Origin: Calliopum simillimum
Lineage: Eukaryota; Arthropoda; Insecta; Diptera; Lauxaniidae
Length of the DNA stretch: 64,000 nt
Assembly (NCBI GenBank): GCA_951812925.1
Contig: OX638370.1
Location: forward strand, 23,737,964 to 23,801,963
Direction of reading: 5' to 3'
The notes beneath the pieces were generated by a model. The model saw nothing but the letters and a program-made list of their open reading frames with translations, was not told the origin of the DNA and did no database searches. The position numbers were made by a program, and so were the translations under genes. Of the stretch, positions 33,500-46,263 are shown piece by piece (the first letter of the stretch is position 1; each line of letters begins with the position of its first letter).

Positions 33500-35720
33500 C
33501 TAGTGCTCAAAAAAAATGGTCAATGTATTTTTTAGATAACTGCTTTGAATTTCTTTACAAATATTTTAAAGAATTCGAATTTTTGCAAAAACAATTTTGT
33601 GCACATAAAAATATAGACGAAAACTTTTTGGAACAAAATCTGAAAAAAATAAAAATAAAATTATTTTGGCTAAAACACGAAAAATCGATCTGTGCACAAA
33701 AGAATAGAGCCGAGTTTTTTTCACCACCTTTTGTTTTCATGCACAGATTTAGGCTGTTTTAAGTAATTTTTTATGTGTATCTATATGAAAAATAGGGTCG
33801 TCAGTCCGTTGAAATAGAATCTGTGCACGAAAAAATCAGGACAGCTTAAATATAACGTAAAGTGAAACTTTCATACACTTTAAATTTGGTTGCAGAATAT
33901 TTATATTTTTACTTCAGTGCATGGGCTATTAAAGAAAAAAACAAAAACGCATTTTCTCGTTCCATTCATTTAAAATCTAAAAAGAATCTCAAATTTGACT
34001 TTCAAATGGTATAATTCAGTACTTTCTAACGTTCATTAAGCTGGCGTAAAACATTACTAATTAATTAAGTTTTGCGTGCTTAAAAGCTTGTTACATTTCA
34101 CAATATGCAATCTAACTGCAAAAATATTTTGTCCTCAAGCAAATTTCGATCTAATTTGACTTAACCGCCCTTTATTCATAGTTACTAAAACTAAACAATA
34201 AAAGGTACTACTGAGTCGTATTCCGAATATTTGTACTAAATGTTTTTATCATGCAGAATTGGCTATTAATGTTAGTCTTCAACGCAAAACATTTTGTAAA
34301 CATTGATTGTACTAACAAGTATGGCTTTACCGTGGTATAAAATTTCTCTGATCGAAACAAATTAATTATATTCAAAAAGGTGTCTTCTCACGTAAATCAG
34401 AAAACACATTGTGAAGAAAAAGTTTAAAATCTTTTTTGAAGCTTTTACGATCATAAACGTGCAAAAAAGCTTTACCGTGTTCCGTCTTTAAAGTGGATGT
34501 TTTTAAATATTTAAAAATTTAGTATGGAAAATTGCATGGAAAATGCAAATATAATTTCTAAATGATTTATCAATTATATAAGTAATTAAATTTAATCTAT
34601 TTCAAGTATTTGCGTCCCCGGGAAAAGATTTTTTTTTGTGCTTATTAAGTCGCTTTTTTCGCAGAATAGCCCATATAACTTTACAAATATTCTTTTTTTT
34701 TAGTGTACAAAAAAATTCTGACACATGTGTGCTCAATAAAGAATGCAATAACGAGCCTCGTTGAACAAATCGATAAAGTTGTTGCTGTTATTATTTTTTC
34801 ACCCTGCCTTCACTTTTCGTTTCCTTTCGCTTCTTTTTTTTTTTTTCTAAGAAAGTACAAACGAAGGAAAACTAAAAAAAAAAGTAAAAAATAAAACATA
34901 TTAACTGCTTATAAAGCCAATAGCTACAATAACACAGAGGGCAAAATAGAAAATTTATGTTACCATAAAGTACAAGTTGTTCAACATTTTCTGCTGTTAT
35001 GGAATGACAACAGCGTCAAGTTATCAACAATGTTGCACATCATTGGTGGGGGTAGTGGGGTGAAAGTATGTAGCTACATAGGTACAATGCAAGTTATTAA
35101 GAAAAAATTTAGCACAGAATTACAAAGAAAATTTGTTATATCTTTTGCTTTTAAAAAATTGAATTATGTCTAATTTTGCAACCTTCTGACTAACAAAAGC
35201 AATTTTTTATATTCCTATTAAGCTTCTCTGTTACTTTTTGAGACTTAAAATTTTTCGTTATTACATTTGCGCACGTGTGCTTAAAGTATGTTATTAAAGG
35301 CAGTTGAAATTTCTCATTGTTATTATGTAGTTTTGTTTAAAAATTTACAAAGACTTATGGCTTTAAATAACAAATCAAAACTGTGCATTAAAAATTTGTT
35401 CAATCACATGCTGCTGCCAATTTAAAGTGTAATGATTACTTTGAATACTTTTCCCTGCAAAACATTGAGAATGAACTACTGAATCAATATTTAAATACAT
35501 ACGTGATTTGTTACATTTTGCAGAACTTTTTTTAAGTTATTGTACTTCTACAAGTTTTGTTGTCTACTTTAAACATGAGAAAATTTTGAATTATTATGTT
35601 TGCACATAAAAAAAATTGTAGTCGATGCAGCACAAGCCCTTATATGAAACTATCAGAGAAAAACTGGCCTATACCACAAACAGAAAGAAATTAACTTATT
35701 GTGTTTTTCTGGTTTGCTGA
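33500..35720 (-). other. mbl intron without recognisable gene
   Basis: TCTGTGCAC(A/G)AAA-like motifs recur near 33598, 33690, 33740 (inverted) and 33825. Otherwise AT-rich and featureless to me. Confidence 0.45.
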
Positions 35721-35722
35721 AG

Positions 35723-36960
35723 GATTTTATAAAAAATGTTTATAAACAGTGTTTAGAAACAATGTTTATAACAAATGCTTAAAAGATATGTTTATAAGCA
35801 ATGTTTATAAACAATGTTTATAAGAAATGTTTACAAGCAATGTTGATAAGCAATAAACCATGTTTATTAGCAATATTTGTAAATGTTGAAGTCAAAAATA
35901 TTGTAATCCGAAAAATGTTTTTAAAATTGAAGAGTCGAAAAATGTTGATAGAATTGAAATATGTTGAGAAAGCCTTAAAATGTTGATTAAGACTCGAAAT
36001 GTTGATAAAATTGAAAAATTTGATGGAGTCCTAAAATGTTGATAAGGTCGAAAAATGTTTATAACGTTTAAATATGTTGAGAAAGTCGTAAAATTTTGTT
36101 GAAATAAAAAAAATGTTGATAGAAAAGAAAAATGTTGATAGAGTCGTTAATTGAAAAATCTTGATATTGCCGAAAAATTTTGATAAAGTCGAAAAGTGCT
36201 GACAAAGTTGAAAAATGGTGCTAGTCAAAAAATACTGATAAAGTTGAAAAATGTTTATAAACAATACTTATAAACATTGCTTTCAAATGTTGAAGTCAAA
36301 AATATTAAAAAATATTGATAAAATTAAGGGTCAAAAAATTTTGTTTGAATTGAGACATGTTGAGAAAGTCCTTATTGATGAAGTCGGGAAATGTTGATAA
36401 AATTAAAAAATATTGATGGAGTCGAAAAATTTTGATAAAGTCGAAAAATGTTTATAATGTTAAAATATGTAGAGAAAGTCGTAAAATTTTGTTAAAATCA
36501 AAAAATGTTGATAAAACAGAAATATCTTGTTAGGGTTGAAAAATACTGATAGTCAAACTATATTAATAAAGTTGATAAATGTTTATAAACAATGCTTATA
36601 AACATTTTTTGTAAGTGTTGAAGTCAAAAATATTGAAAAATGTTGATTAAATTAAGGGTCAAAAAATGTTGATAAAATTGAATGAAATAGGTATGTTGAG
36701 ATAGTCTTAAAATATTGATAAAGTCGGGAAATGTTGTTAAATTGAAAAATACTAATGGAGTCGAAAAATGTTGATAAGGTCGAAAAATTTTTATAATGTT
36801 AAAATATGTAAAGAAAGTCGTTAAAATTTGTTAAAATCAAAAATGCTGATATAATAGAAAAATTTTAATAGAGTTGAAAAATACTGATATGAAGAAAAAC
36901 GTTGAAAAAAAATAAGAATGTTGAATAAATCGAAAGGTATTGATAAAGTTGTACACGAAA
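35723..36960 (+). repeat. GTTGATAAAGTCGAAAAAT minisatellite, block 1
   Basis: First a run of AATGTTTATAAACAATG/AATGTTTATAAGCAATG units (35740-35880), then degenerate ~18-20 bp units such as GTTGATAAAGTCGAAAAATG to about 36960. The pair of unit types recurs in order (35740, 36250, 36580), indicating a higher-order repeat. Noncoding. Confidence 0.85.
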
Positions 36961-36999
36961 AAATGTAGTCAAATTAGTTCAATTTATAATAAATGTTGT

Positions 37000-38580
37000 G
37001 ATTTTTTTTTTAATGAACAAAAATTGACTCACCACGAATTTTTTAAATTAATTTATAACTATAACTATAACTATAATAAGTGCTTTTCAGATGAGGTAAG
37101 CACGTTTTTTTTTTGGTCACAATTTTACGAACAACTTCGCTTATTGTTATAGTCAAGCAAAATTTGTTTTCGTTAATTTTTAAGCCATTAAGGCCTTAGC
37201 ATGGACAATTATGACTTATTGATTTTTTATACATTTTTTTTTTTTGTAAAGGAGAAAAAATGTTTAACGTCTTCAAGAAATGAAATGGCTTAGTTAAATA
37301 CAATTCAAATTACTATGTTAAAATAATTAAGAAAAGCACTTTGTTTATGAAAATGCAATAATAATTGTGCTACATTAGTAGGAAAAAGTTTTATATTTAT
37401 AACTTTTCTTTTGGCAAGTCCACATACTGCCATAGCTTATCGTCCCATGCTTATCTAAAGTAATAAAAATAACCTAAATATTGCGCCAGAAATTATGCCA
37501 CAATTCTTTGCCAAAATGATTAAAGAAAAAGTCAACGAAAAAACGACTATACAAATTCACTAAAAAGAACAATGACATTATTGCTAGAAAGGAACAGAAA
37601 CAAATGAAAACAAACGAAAATTAAACCACTAACATAAACTTTTCATTTCATTAGGTATAATTATAAGACATTAAAATAGTTGCCAACAAATGTGTTGCAT
37701 ACTTATCAGCAAATGTTGCCAAAGCGTAAAATCAACCACAAGTAAGAAAGCAACCAAGCGCAAGCAACATTTAAAGGCCACCAACACATGGTGGTAGTAT
37801 AACCTATTAAATTTCGTTGTTTTCATTATACGACGAGTACATGCTTAGTTGTTGCTGTTGTTGCCTAATCGCGTTTTGTTTTTGGGTCACAAACATACAC
37901 ATACACACAAAGCTTAAAACAAGGTTGTATTGTATTATGTGCATATATGTATATGTGTTGTTAGCAATTTTATACCTAAAATGTCGTATTTTAAATTTGG
38001 CAGCGCCACAAAGTATGCCGACAAAAAGATTTGCTTAAACTTTCGCTATTTGTTTGCTTATTGTTTGCATATTTTAAGGTGGAGCTGTTGTGTTCTACAA
38101 AGCAGTAAGGGCACGCTGTTTTATTACCAAAATTTTTATTGAGCGAATTTTCAAAGCTTCTTGATTATACGTTATATGATGTTAAATTTTGTTTGGCCGT
38201 AATTAACTCATTTTCCGGCAAATTTTTAACTTTTCTTAATGACAGCCTAAAAGTATGCAAGACTTGATCTTAATATGTATTTTATATAGGCAAGTGCAAA
38301 GTGCTGTATTTTGCTTTCTATATTTTGGGCAGTACCCATAATTAACACTCGCCATTTCAGTAAGTCACGCAAATATCGTTGAGTGATTCACTTTTTCCTT
38401 TTTGGGTTAGTACAGGAGTAGTGAGTTGTATAATAATTATGCTGGACTTTTAATATCTACGGGTACAGTTTAAGATGGGTTTAACAAATATATTAAGAAA
38501 AAAAAAAATAAAAAATCATTACAAACAGCCATGGATATATTGACGGGATAAAAGATTATATTAAACATGATAGGTTAAGG
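37000..38580 (-). other. mbl intron without recognisable gene
   Basis: No long repeats noticed. Contains CAA/TTG simple sequence near 37850 and the motif GCCTAAAAGTATGC at 38245-38258. Confidence 0.45.
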
Positions 38581-38754
38581 ACGTGAATAATATCAGCTTG
38601 GGACTACGCACGACAAGCAGTTGCGACTTTATGCTTTGATATTGTGTTAAGAGAAACATATTTACTATTATTCAAAGGCTCTGGATTGCACTGCCACCTG
38701 AGAGATCTTTTGTGCAGCAAGAGAAACATAAGCGAATTGTGAAAGATTGGAGTA

Positions 38755-38835
38755 ATCTCCGTAGTTGAGACCTGGATTAATCACTATAAGCCGGAAGTCA
38801 AGCAATAAATGATATGGTTCAAGCAAAGAAGTCAA
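38755..38835 (+). pseudogene. mariner transposase remnant
   Basis: The plus strand reads VVETWINHYKPEVKQ, a stop, then MIWFKQ. Mariner transposases have VDETW(I/V)(H/N)HYxPExKQQSMxW around the first catalytic aspartate. Here that aspartate codon reads Val and a stop replaces the second Gln, so the remnant is dead. It is unrelated to the deleted mariner at 29.2 kb, which lacks this region. Confidence 0.5.
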
Positions 38836-38899
38836 CATGGACACATATGAGTATTTTGCAGAGCTTACAATTCTGTTTTAAGAACCCAGATCGAATATG

Positions 38900-39625
38900 A
38901 AAACTACTGAATACATTATTAGATTAGATTCAATTCATTTTCTTTTATATAAGGTACAAATCACTTAAAATTACAAAATTGTTCATTTTATCAAGTCTGC
39001 TATTTAAGTGCAATGTATTATACAAAATTTAATGTAGCAAACATTTCAGGAATATCAACCTGAGTTTAATTGCAAGAAATTTAAAATTTTTTGTATAAAA
39101 ATAATATTTTTCCAGTTTTTTGTTTGTTTAACTGCAATTTAAACATACACACACATAAATAAAAGTCATTATTTTTTTCGATTTTGCAATAAAAACTAAA
39201 CCAAGGAAAAAAAAACATACATTCATATATATGTTTAAATGTTAGTGCATACAATGACAGCAAAAAAATAAGGCAATAGAATGCGTTCTGCCGGCAAATT
39301 CACTAAAAACAGTATATAGTTGTATGAGTAGAAAAAAACCTCAACGTTATACGTTTTTATCACTCCGAGACAACAAACATTTGCTGCTTGCAAATGTGAC
39401 ATAAAAAATTGTTCGAAAGTAAAAGGACGAGCAAAACGACGACGAACTCATCATAAAAACATTAGCAAATATTATTTGAATTTTTATTTTGGCGATTATA
39501 ATTTTTTTCCTTTATTTTTTTCATGGCATTATTTGTTTCACTAGAAATGTCAAACAATAAGAAATGTTTGCACGCAGCAATGACTGTGCAACGTTGCGGC
39601 GGTAGAATTTTAATAGTAGGTTTTT
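38900..39625 (-). other. mbl intron without recognisable gene
   Basis: AT-rich; I see no element or coding signal. Confidence 0.45.
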
Positions 39626-39631
39626 GTAAAA

Positions 39632-41415
39632 TAATAATGTTTATAAACAATGTTTATGAGCAATCTTTATAAAAAATGTTTTTAAGCAATGTTTATAAGA
39701 AATGTTTATAAGCAATGTTTAGAAGCAATGTTTACAATAATGCTGATGAACAACTGTTAATAGAAATCTTATAAACAATGTTTATATTATAAACCATGTC
39801 AAAAACTGTTGTAAATATTGAAATATGTTGAGAAAGTCTTAAAATTTTGATAAAGTCGGGAAATAATGATATAATTGAAAAATATTGATGGAGTCGAAAA
39901 ATGTTGATAAGGTCGAAAAATGTTTATAACGTTAAAATATGTAGAGAAAGTCGTATAATTTTGTTAAAATCAAAAAATGTTGATAGAAAAGACAAATGTT
40001 GATAGAGTCGAAAATTTAAAAATCTTGATACTGCCGATGAATGTTGATAAAGTCGAAAAAAGTTGTTAAGGTCGAAAAATGTTCACCGTCAAAAAAAATT
40101 TATAAAGTTGAAAAATGTTTATAAACAATGCATATAAGCACTGTTTGTAAATGTTGAAGTCAAAAATATTCAAAAATGTTGATGGAATTAAGGGTCGAAA
40201 AATGTTGATGAAATTGAAGAGTCAAAAACTGTTGATAATATTGAAAAATGTGGAGAAAGTCTTCAAATGTTGATTAAGTCGGGAAATATTGATAAAATTG
40301 AAAAACATTGATGATAAGTTCGAAAAATGTTTATAGCGCTTAGATGTGTTGAGAAAGTCGTTATATTTGTGTTGATAAAATCGAAAAATACTGATAAATT
40401 CGAAAAATATTGATGAAGTCGAAAAATGTTGTTAAGGTCGAAAATGTTGATAGTCAAAAAATATTAATAAAGTTAACAAATGTTTATAAACAATGCCTCT
40501 GAACATTCTTAACAAATGCTGAATTCAATAATGTTTATAGAATTAAGGGTCGAAAAATGTTGAGAAAGTCTTAAAATGTTGGTAAAGTCGAAACAGGATT
40601 TTATAAAAAATGTTTATAAACAGTGTTTGGAAACAATGTTTATAACAAATGCTTAAAAGATATGTTTATAAATAATGTTTATAAGCAATATTTAAAAAAA
40701 TTGTTTATAAGCAATGTTTATAAACAATGTTTACAAGGAATGTTGATAAGCAATCTTTATAATAATGCTGATAAACAACTGTTTAAGAAATCTTATAAGC
40801 AATGTTTATATTATGAATCATGTTTTTATGCAATATTTGTAAGTGTTGAAGTTATAAATATTGTAAGCCGAAAAATGTTTTTAAAAGTGAAGAGTCGAAG
40901 AATGTTGATAGAATTGAAATATGTTTAGAAAGCCTTAAAATGTTGATTAAGACTCGAAATGTTGATAAAATTGAAAAATTTTATGGAGTTCAAAAATGTT
41001 GATAAGCTCGAGAAATTTTTATAACGCTTAAATATTTTGAGAAGGTCGTAAAATTGTGTTGAAAACAAAAAATGTTGATATAAAAGAAAAATGTTGACAG
41101 AGTCGACAAATTTTGATGATTGATATTAAGAAAAATGTTATGATAAAGTCGAAAAATATTTATAATGTTGATAAGAAGGAAAATGTTGAAAAAATTGGTA
41201 AATATTGAATAAATTGAAAAATTTTGATACATTCGAAAATGTTGTTAAAGTCGAAAAATGTTTAAAGAGTCGAAAACTATTGATAGAGTTGAAAAATGTT
41301 TATATACAATGCTTATAAACATTATTTGTAAATGTTGCAGTCGAAACTTGAGGGTCAAAAAATGTTAATAAAATTGAAATATGTTGAGAAAATCTTTAAA
41401 TGTTGGTAAAATCGA
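39632..41415 (+). repeat. GTTGATAAAGTCGAAAAAT minisatellite, block 2 (two higher-order copies)
   Basis: Same structure as block 1, present twice (39632-40585 and 40592-41415). Each begins with AATGTTTATAA(A/G)CAATG units and passes into GATAAAGTCGAAAAATGTT units. The start GGATTTTATAAAAAATGTTT at 40592 matches that at 35723 almost base for base for ~80 bp. Confidence 0.85.
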
Positions 41416-41419
41416 GTTA

Positions 41420-43230
41420 CTTCCTTTACAACCCTTAAAGAGCAAGTTAACACAATTCCAATGAAACTATTGGAATTGCATAGACATATAATTTGCAATT
41501 AAAGCGTGGATAATCTGTTGATTTTATTCACTGCCATTACAGGCACACCGTTTTGACACAATAACAATCCAATCTGTCTATGCACTGTTGTTGCGAGAGC
41601 AACTATTATTATTTTATCCATTTTTATTTTTGTTGGTCACAGATTGCCATTGCTGTTGGTTCGTTCAACTGAGCTGCAATGACTTTTAATAACCATTATT
41701 TGCTTTGCCATAATGCATGCTTTGCTATGTTGAATTTTGTAGCATACTTTTAGGAGCCGAAGGTTGTTGTACTGCTACTGCTGTTGATTTTCACATAATA
41801 ATAAGCAATGCGCGCACTCCAGCAACAACAACAACAAAAAGCGCAACCAACGGGCAACAGTGGAAAAATGCATATACAACACAGCCAAGTGTTGCAAGCT
41901 CATATGAGCAAAAAGTCAATAGCAACATACTTGCACTTTCAAGCAATGAGGTCCTGGCGACGATTTATAAAACAAAAAAACAAAAAAAAAAAAAAATATT
42001 TTACAAAAATTCACTCGTTGTTCTGAGTTTTTTATTTTCAACAGTTGTTGTTGTTGGTGGCAAATATTTTCGCTTTGTTTATTTTTCGGCGACGACGAGC
42101 CATCGACCAACCAACCAACAAAGTTGTTTAAGTATTCAGTTGGCAATGCGGCACCTTAATCATCATCATCATTACCAGCATTCGAATTCCTAGTCACATA
42201 TCCTTTGGCGGCAGCAGCAGCAGCAACAGTAGATGGATATTATGTAGCAGACTGGCGGCGGTAGGGTGTGCGTACAACATGACGTGTGTGTGCAAAAATG
42301 TTGCTACTATTGGAATTTCAACGGAATTTGTTCGTTTATGCTTTTTTTGGTCGCCACCATATCGGAATTGAAATCGGAAACGCTGCTCAAATTTCCAACC
42401 TCTCATGCCACGTTATGTTTGGCATATGACATTGCAGTATGTGTGTACATATGTATGTATGAGGACTCAATAGTGGTGGTGGTGACGTCAGCGATAAAGA
42501 AAAAGCAAACAGACTGACAGACATTTTAGATAATTGCGTTGAAAAAAAAAGTGACAAATATTTTGTTAGATATTTTTGCGAATTTTGAAATGTTATAGTT
42601 TTTGTATTTGATTTTCCATTTGTTTGAAATGAAAGCTTTTACAGCAATAATTTTGAAAGCTTTAAGTGAGTGTTAGAGCTGGAAAGTGTTCTTTCAATTA
42701 TATTTAAATATATGCTTACGATGGTTGTAACATTTATATTTGTATATTTATTTTTAAACAAAATAAAGAATGAAAGCATTTACACATTTATTTTGAAAAT
42801 TTTGAAACGACATATTTAACTGTCTTCTGATAAGTTAAAATACCAAACAGCAACAAAAATAAATGTGTCTTAATATTTGAAATATTTTTACTATTTCGAC
42901 CGGTTGCATAAAAATATGGCAATGCTACACTCATGTACAAACAAAAATATGTCCACACACATAACAGACTTGCACTCTAGAGGACAATTATATTAAGTTG
43001 AAAGAGTTAAAAAGTTTTCAAAAAGTTGAAAATACTAGAAGAACCGACAAATGTTGAAAAAATGTTGCATGAGTTGATTTTGCACAGAAGTAATAGAACT
43101 TGCAAAACATAAATAATGTTGAAAAATGTTGATTAAATCGAAAAATTTAAAGTCAAAAATTATTGTGATGTCGAATAATGTTGATAGACCCAAACAGTTC
43201 AAAAATCTCTAATAATGTGGGAAAATGTGC
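41420..43230 (-). other. mbl intron with decayed minisatellite traces
   Basis: CAG/CAA-rich simple sequence at 41815-41850 and 42205-42235, a GCATACTTTTAGGAG motif at 41742-41756, and scattered TGTTGAAAAATGTTGAT units at 43010-43200. The 158-codon open frame at 41717-42193 is low-complexity and lacks a domain. Confidence 0.5.
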
Positions 43231-43245
43231 CGTAATCTATACATT

Positions 43246-43669
43246 AATACCGAAGACAGAAATTTGTCCTCCTTTTTTTACTATGTCAGAAATGGAGTAC
43301 GACTTTGAGCTATACATTATTAGAAAGGCATTTGTGTGAAAATGTGCACAAAGTTAAAATTACTTTAATATGTAAGTTGCCCTTAAACCTGCCAAAATAA
43401 AATAAAATTTTTTCAAAATTAACAACAACAAAATACGCGGTCACAATAGAGCTGAAAAGAGGATAAAGCACAAAGAGAAAAACAAAAAGCATAGTACTGT
43501 TCGTGTTTTTTATTTTGTTTACGTTTTACATTTGTCATTGTACCAGGGATGATAAGTGAGCTTTTTCTATTTTGTACCAAATAGCAAAAAAATACTAAAA
43601 CTGTCCAAAAACTACCAAAAGTATTTAATACATTTGTGGTAAAATTTTGACCATTGAGCGATTCTAGTA
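43246..43669 (+). repeat. GGACAAAWTTTGTCC-ended repeat family, copy 3
   Basis: Starts ACCGAAGACAGAAATTTGTC and ends TTGAGCGATTCTAGTA; the interior carries ATTGTACCAGGGATGATAAG. Confidence 0.65.
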
Positions 43670-44059
43670 TTGATATAACCAGAAAATAAATAATAAATAA
43701 AAAATCAAAACAGAAAAAGTTTTGGTAATTTCGCAAAATGTTGAAGAAAGATTGTTAAAAGTGACAAATGCTGATAAAGTCAAAAATATTGACGAACATT
43801 TTTTTTTTTATTTGAAGAATTTCGAAGATAAAAGTTTGAAACTTAATAGAAAAAACTGTTCCAAAAAATACCGTGGAAATTTTAACTATTGAGTTTTTTT
43901 TAAATTTTTTTGGATTAAAGGGCTAACTCTGTGCTAAATTTAAAAAATACGAGTGAAATGCTTTTCAAGATATTTAAAATTTTATCATACATCCCTAAGT
44001 GTTAATAGACAGTTTGGTTTATGATCTATGCAAGTGAAGCGGGGGTCTGCAGACGACAT

Positions 44060-44560
44060 CTTGTTATAGTTTCAAGACATTTTATTTCTAATTTAATACT
44101 TCAGTTCAGTGTCGTGTGTAAATGTCTTGGCAGTACATACTTCGATATGAAAGAAGAAAAATCAAATACTACATGGACCTGCCTTGTTTGATTTGCTTCA
44201 GTTCAGTTCAGTGCATATACTGTAGTTATGGTGTACACCACAAAACGCTTCTTTAGTGACAAAGAGTTGTTTTTCTCTCACTTCTTGTGTCTCTTATTTG
44301 CCTACGCGCTCTCTGTCTCGCAAAAATTTATGAAAGCTAAGTACCGTATCATAAATCTAACTGTAGTTCTTTTATTCGCAGTTACACTGAACTGAAGTAG
44401 TTGTTTGTGTAAAATGCAGTACACTGAAGTTTTGGTTAGAATTAGGGTTTTTTTCAACACTGATAAAACTAGACAGTGTACTTCAGTGTGAAAATAAAAT
44501 CAGTGTACAGAATCATAAATTTTTGAATCAAATACTGCAGTTCAGTGTAAAATGTGCGAA
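44060..44560. repeat. cluster of TTCAGTGTA motifs
   Basis: CAGTTCAGTGT, ACTGAACTGAAGTA, CACTGAAGT and ACTTCAGTGTG occur at least eight times in both orientations within 500 bp. The flanks are partly repeated (AATACTTCAGTTCAGTGTCG near 44096, AATACTGCAGTTCAGTGTAA near 44531). Origin unknown. Confidence 0.5.
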
Positions 44561-44743
44561 TGAAGAAAAAGATACTACATTTTGAAGATATCTTGTGCAG
44601 GCCCATAATATGGAGCCAAATTTATGTGGAAATATAACAGTAGTGAAGTTTTGTGTTTCCGACTGTTTTCGATTTAGTTTTTTAGTGTCGTATTATCAAT
44701 TAGGGGAAGGGAATGCGAAGAAATTATCGGTGATACGACTATC

Positions 44744-44769
44744 AAAAAAAAAAAAAAAAAAAAAAAAAA
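44744..44769. repeat. poly(A) tract
   Basis: A run of about 26 A. It could be the tail of a lost retroposed sequence, but nothing upstream supports one. Confidence 0.9.
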
Positions 44770-44969
44770 TGTAAATAAATAGATAAATGAATTCTATCAA
44801 CAGTATGAGAACAGCATGATTTAAAATCTATAGATTTATTCCAATTTCAAAAAGTGGCATATGGAACAAAATGGATTCCAGGCAATGATATATTAAACGA
44901 GTTGAATGAAATCAGAAAATCATGAACATGTTAAACGAGATGTTAAGAAAGATGTTATTCAAGTCAAAA

Positions 44970-45203
44970 ATGCCAAAAATGTCCAACTTTTTTTGCTTTA
45001 TTAGAAATGGAGTGCGACTTTAAGTTATGCGCCATTAGAAAGTTATTTGTGTGTATATGTGCACAATGTTAAAGTTTTGTTGTAGCAAAAGCCAAAAAAA
45101 TAAGTACAAAAAGTGTCCAAAAAGTGTCCAAAAAGTGTCCAAAAAGTTCCAAAATTATTATAAACATTTGTGGTCGAATTTTGACAACTGGGCGGTTCTA
45201 GTA
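44970..45203 (+). repeat. GGACAAAWTTTGTCC-ended repeat family, copy 4 (internal deletion)
   Basis: Retains GAAATGGAGTGCGACTTTAA and TTGTGGTCGAATTTTGACAA...GTTCTAGTA but lacks the middle ~150 bp. Confidence 0.55.
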
Positions 45204-45277
45204 AGTATGAAAAGTTTAAAACATTGAAACATGTTGAAATATGCGATTCTATAATGTTGGTTAAGTAAAAAAAAACT

Positions 45278-45922
45278 AGTAAGGGTGTAAATTTTGGCCT
45301 GGCCAAAAAATAAATACCCTACACTGCAGTATTTTGAAAAGTTTGCTTATATGGGAGGTGCCACGCCCACTTGTCCGAGTACACCCAGTTTTTGTTCAGA
45401 GCTTGCATTTATAGTTTTTAGTGTCAGAGTGAAATTTAGTTGGATTATCTCAAAAAACTCTTTCAGTATAGCATTTTGAATCTTTTGCTTATATGGGAGG
45501 TGCCACGCTCCCTTGTCTGATTTCACCCAATTTTTGCTGAGAGCTTTCATTTATAATTCTTAGTGTCTGAGTCAAATTTGGTTCGAATATCTCAAAAAAC
45601 GCTTTCAGTAAAGCGTTTTGAAGCTTTTGCTTATATCGGAGGTGCCACGCCCTCTTTTCCGAATTCGCTAAAATTTTTATCAGAGCTTGCGCTTACAATT
45701 CGTAGTACTTATATGTATTGTGGTTGCATTGTCGTGAAAAATACTCCTAAAATTGCATTTTGAATATAATTTTTGTATGGGCGGTAGGCGTGTCCGTTGA
45801 CCGATTTTGCTCATTTTGAATCCCCCGAGCTAACTTTGACGACGGAGGCAGTGTACCAAATTTCATTGAATTATCTTGCTCAGTTTTCCCAAAAAGTGTA
45901 TTTCAACACACAGCCAGCCAGC

Positions 45923-45954
<32 letters not shown>

Positions 45955-46106
45955 CAGCCAGCCAGCCAGACAGACGGACATGGTTATATCGACTCAGGAG
46001 GTGACGCTGATCAAGAATATATATACTTTTCTATACCTGCCACGCCTCCTTCTCTGCGTTACAAACGGAAGGACAAAGTGAATATACCCTGGGTGTAGGG
46101 TATAAA
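45278..46106 (+). repeat. dispersed dipteran-type repeat with internal ~155 bp units and CAGC tract
   Basis: Three direct units start TTTGCTTATATGGGAGGTGC (near 45340, 45484 and 45627), each followed by CACGCCC, a pyrimidine-rich block and TCAGAGCTT. A CAGC/CACC tract lies at 45910-45970. The end GGACATGGTTATATCGACTC...AATATACCCTGGGTGTAGGG resembles the 3' ends of repeats common in fly genomes. TACCCTACAC at 45314 is inverted at the far end. No coding sequence. Confidence 0.6.
45910..45970. repeat. (CAGC)n microsatellite
   Basis: CAGC repeats interrupted by CACC, then CAGACAGACGGAC. Part of the enclosing dispersed repeat. Confidence 0.9.
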
Positions 46107-46263
46107 AAAAATTAATAAAATCAAAAAATTGTCCATAAAATCATAGAATGTTAAAAAAAATCAAAAAATATAACGAAAGATGCAAAATGTTGATAACATC
46201 GTTAAATGGAAAAGTACTCTGAAAAAGTATATAAATTTCAAAAATAAAGTTGGCTTATAAGTG

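Noticed and set aside
35723..36960. Possible centromeric satellite
   Set aside because: Short, degenerate and flanked by single-copy intron of an expressed gene family; a local minisatellite is the simpler reading.
41717..42193. 158-codon plus-strand open frame
   Set aside because: Low-complexity Thr/Gln/Lys stretches, crosses an A-run, no splice signals or known domain; overlapping open frames exist on both strands.
45910..45970. Regular CAGC units considered as a CRISPR-like or coding repeat
   Set aside because: Plain microsatellite inside a dispersed fly repeat; no spacers.
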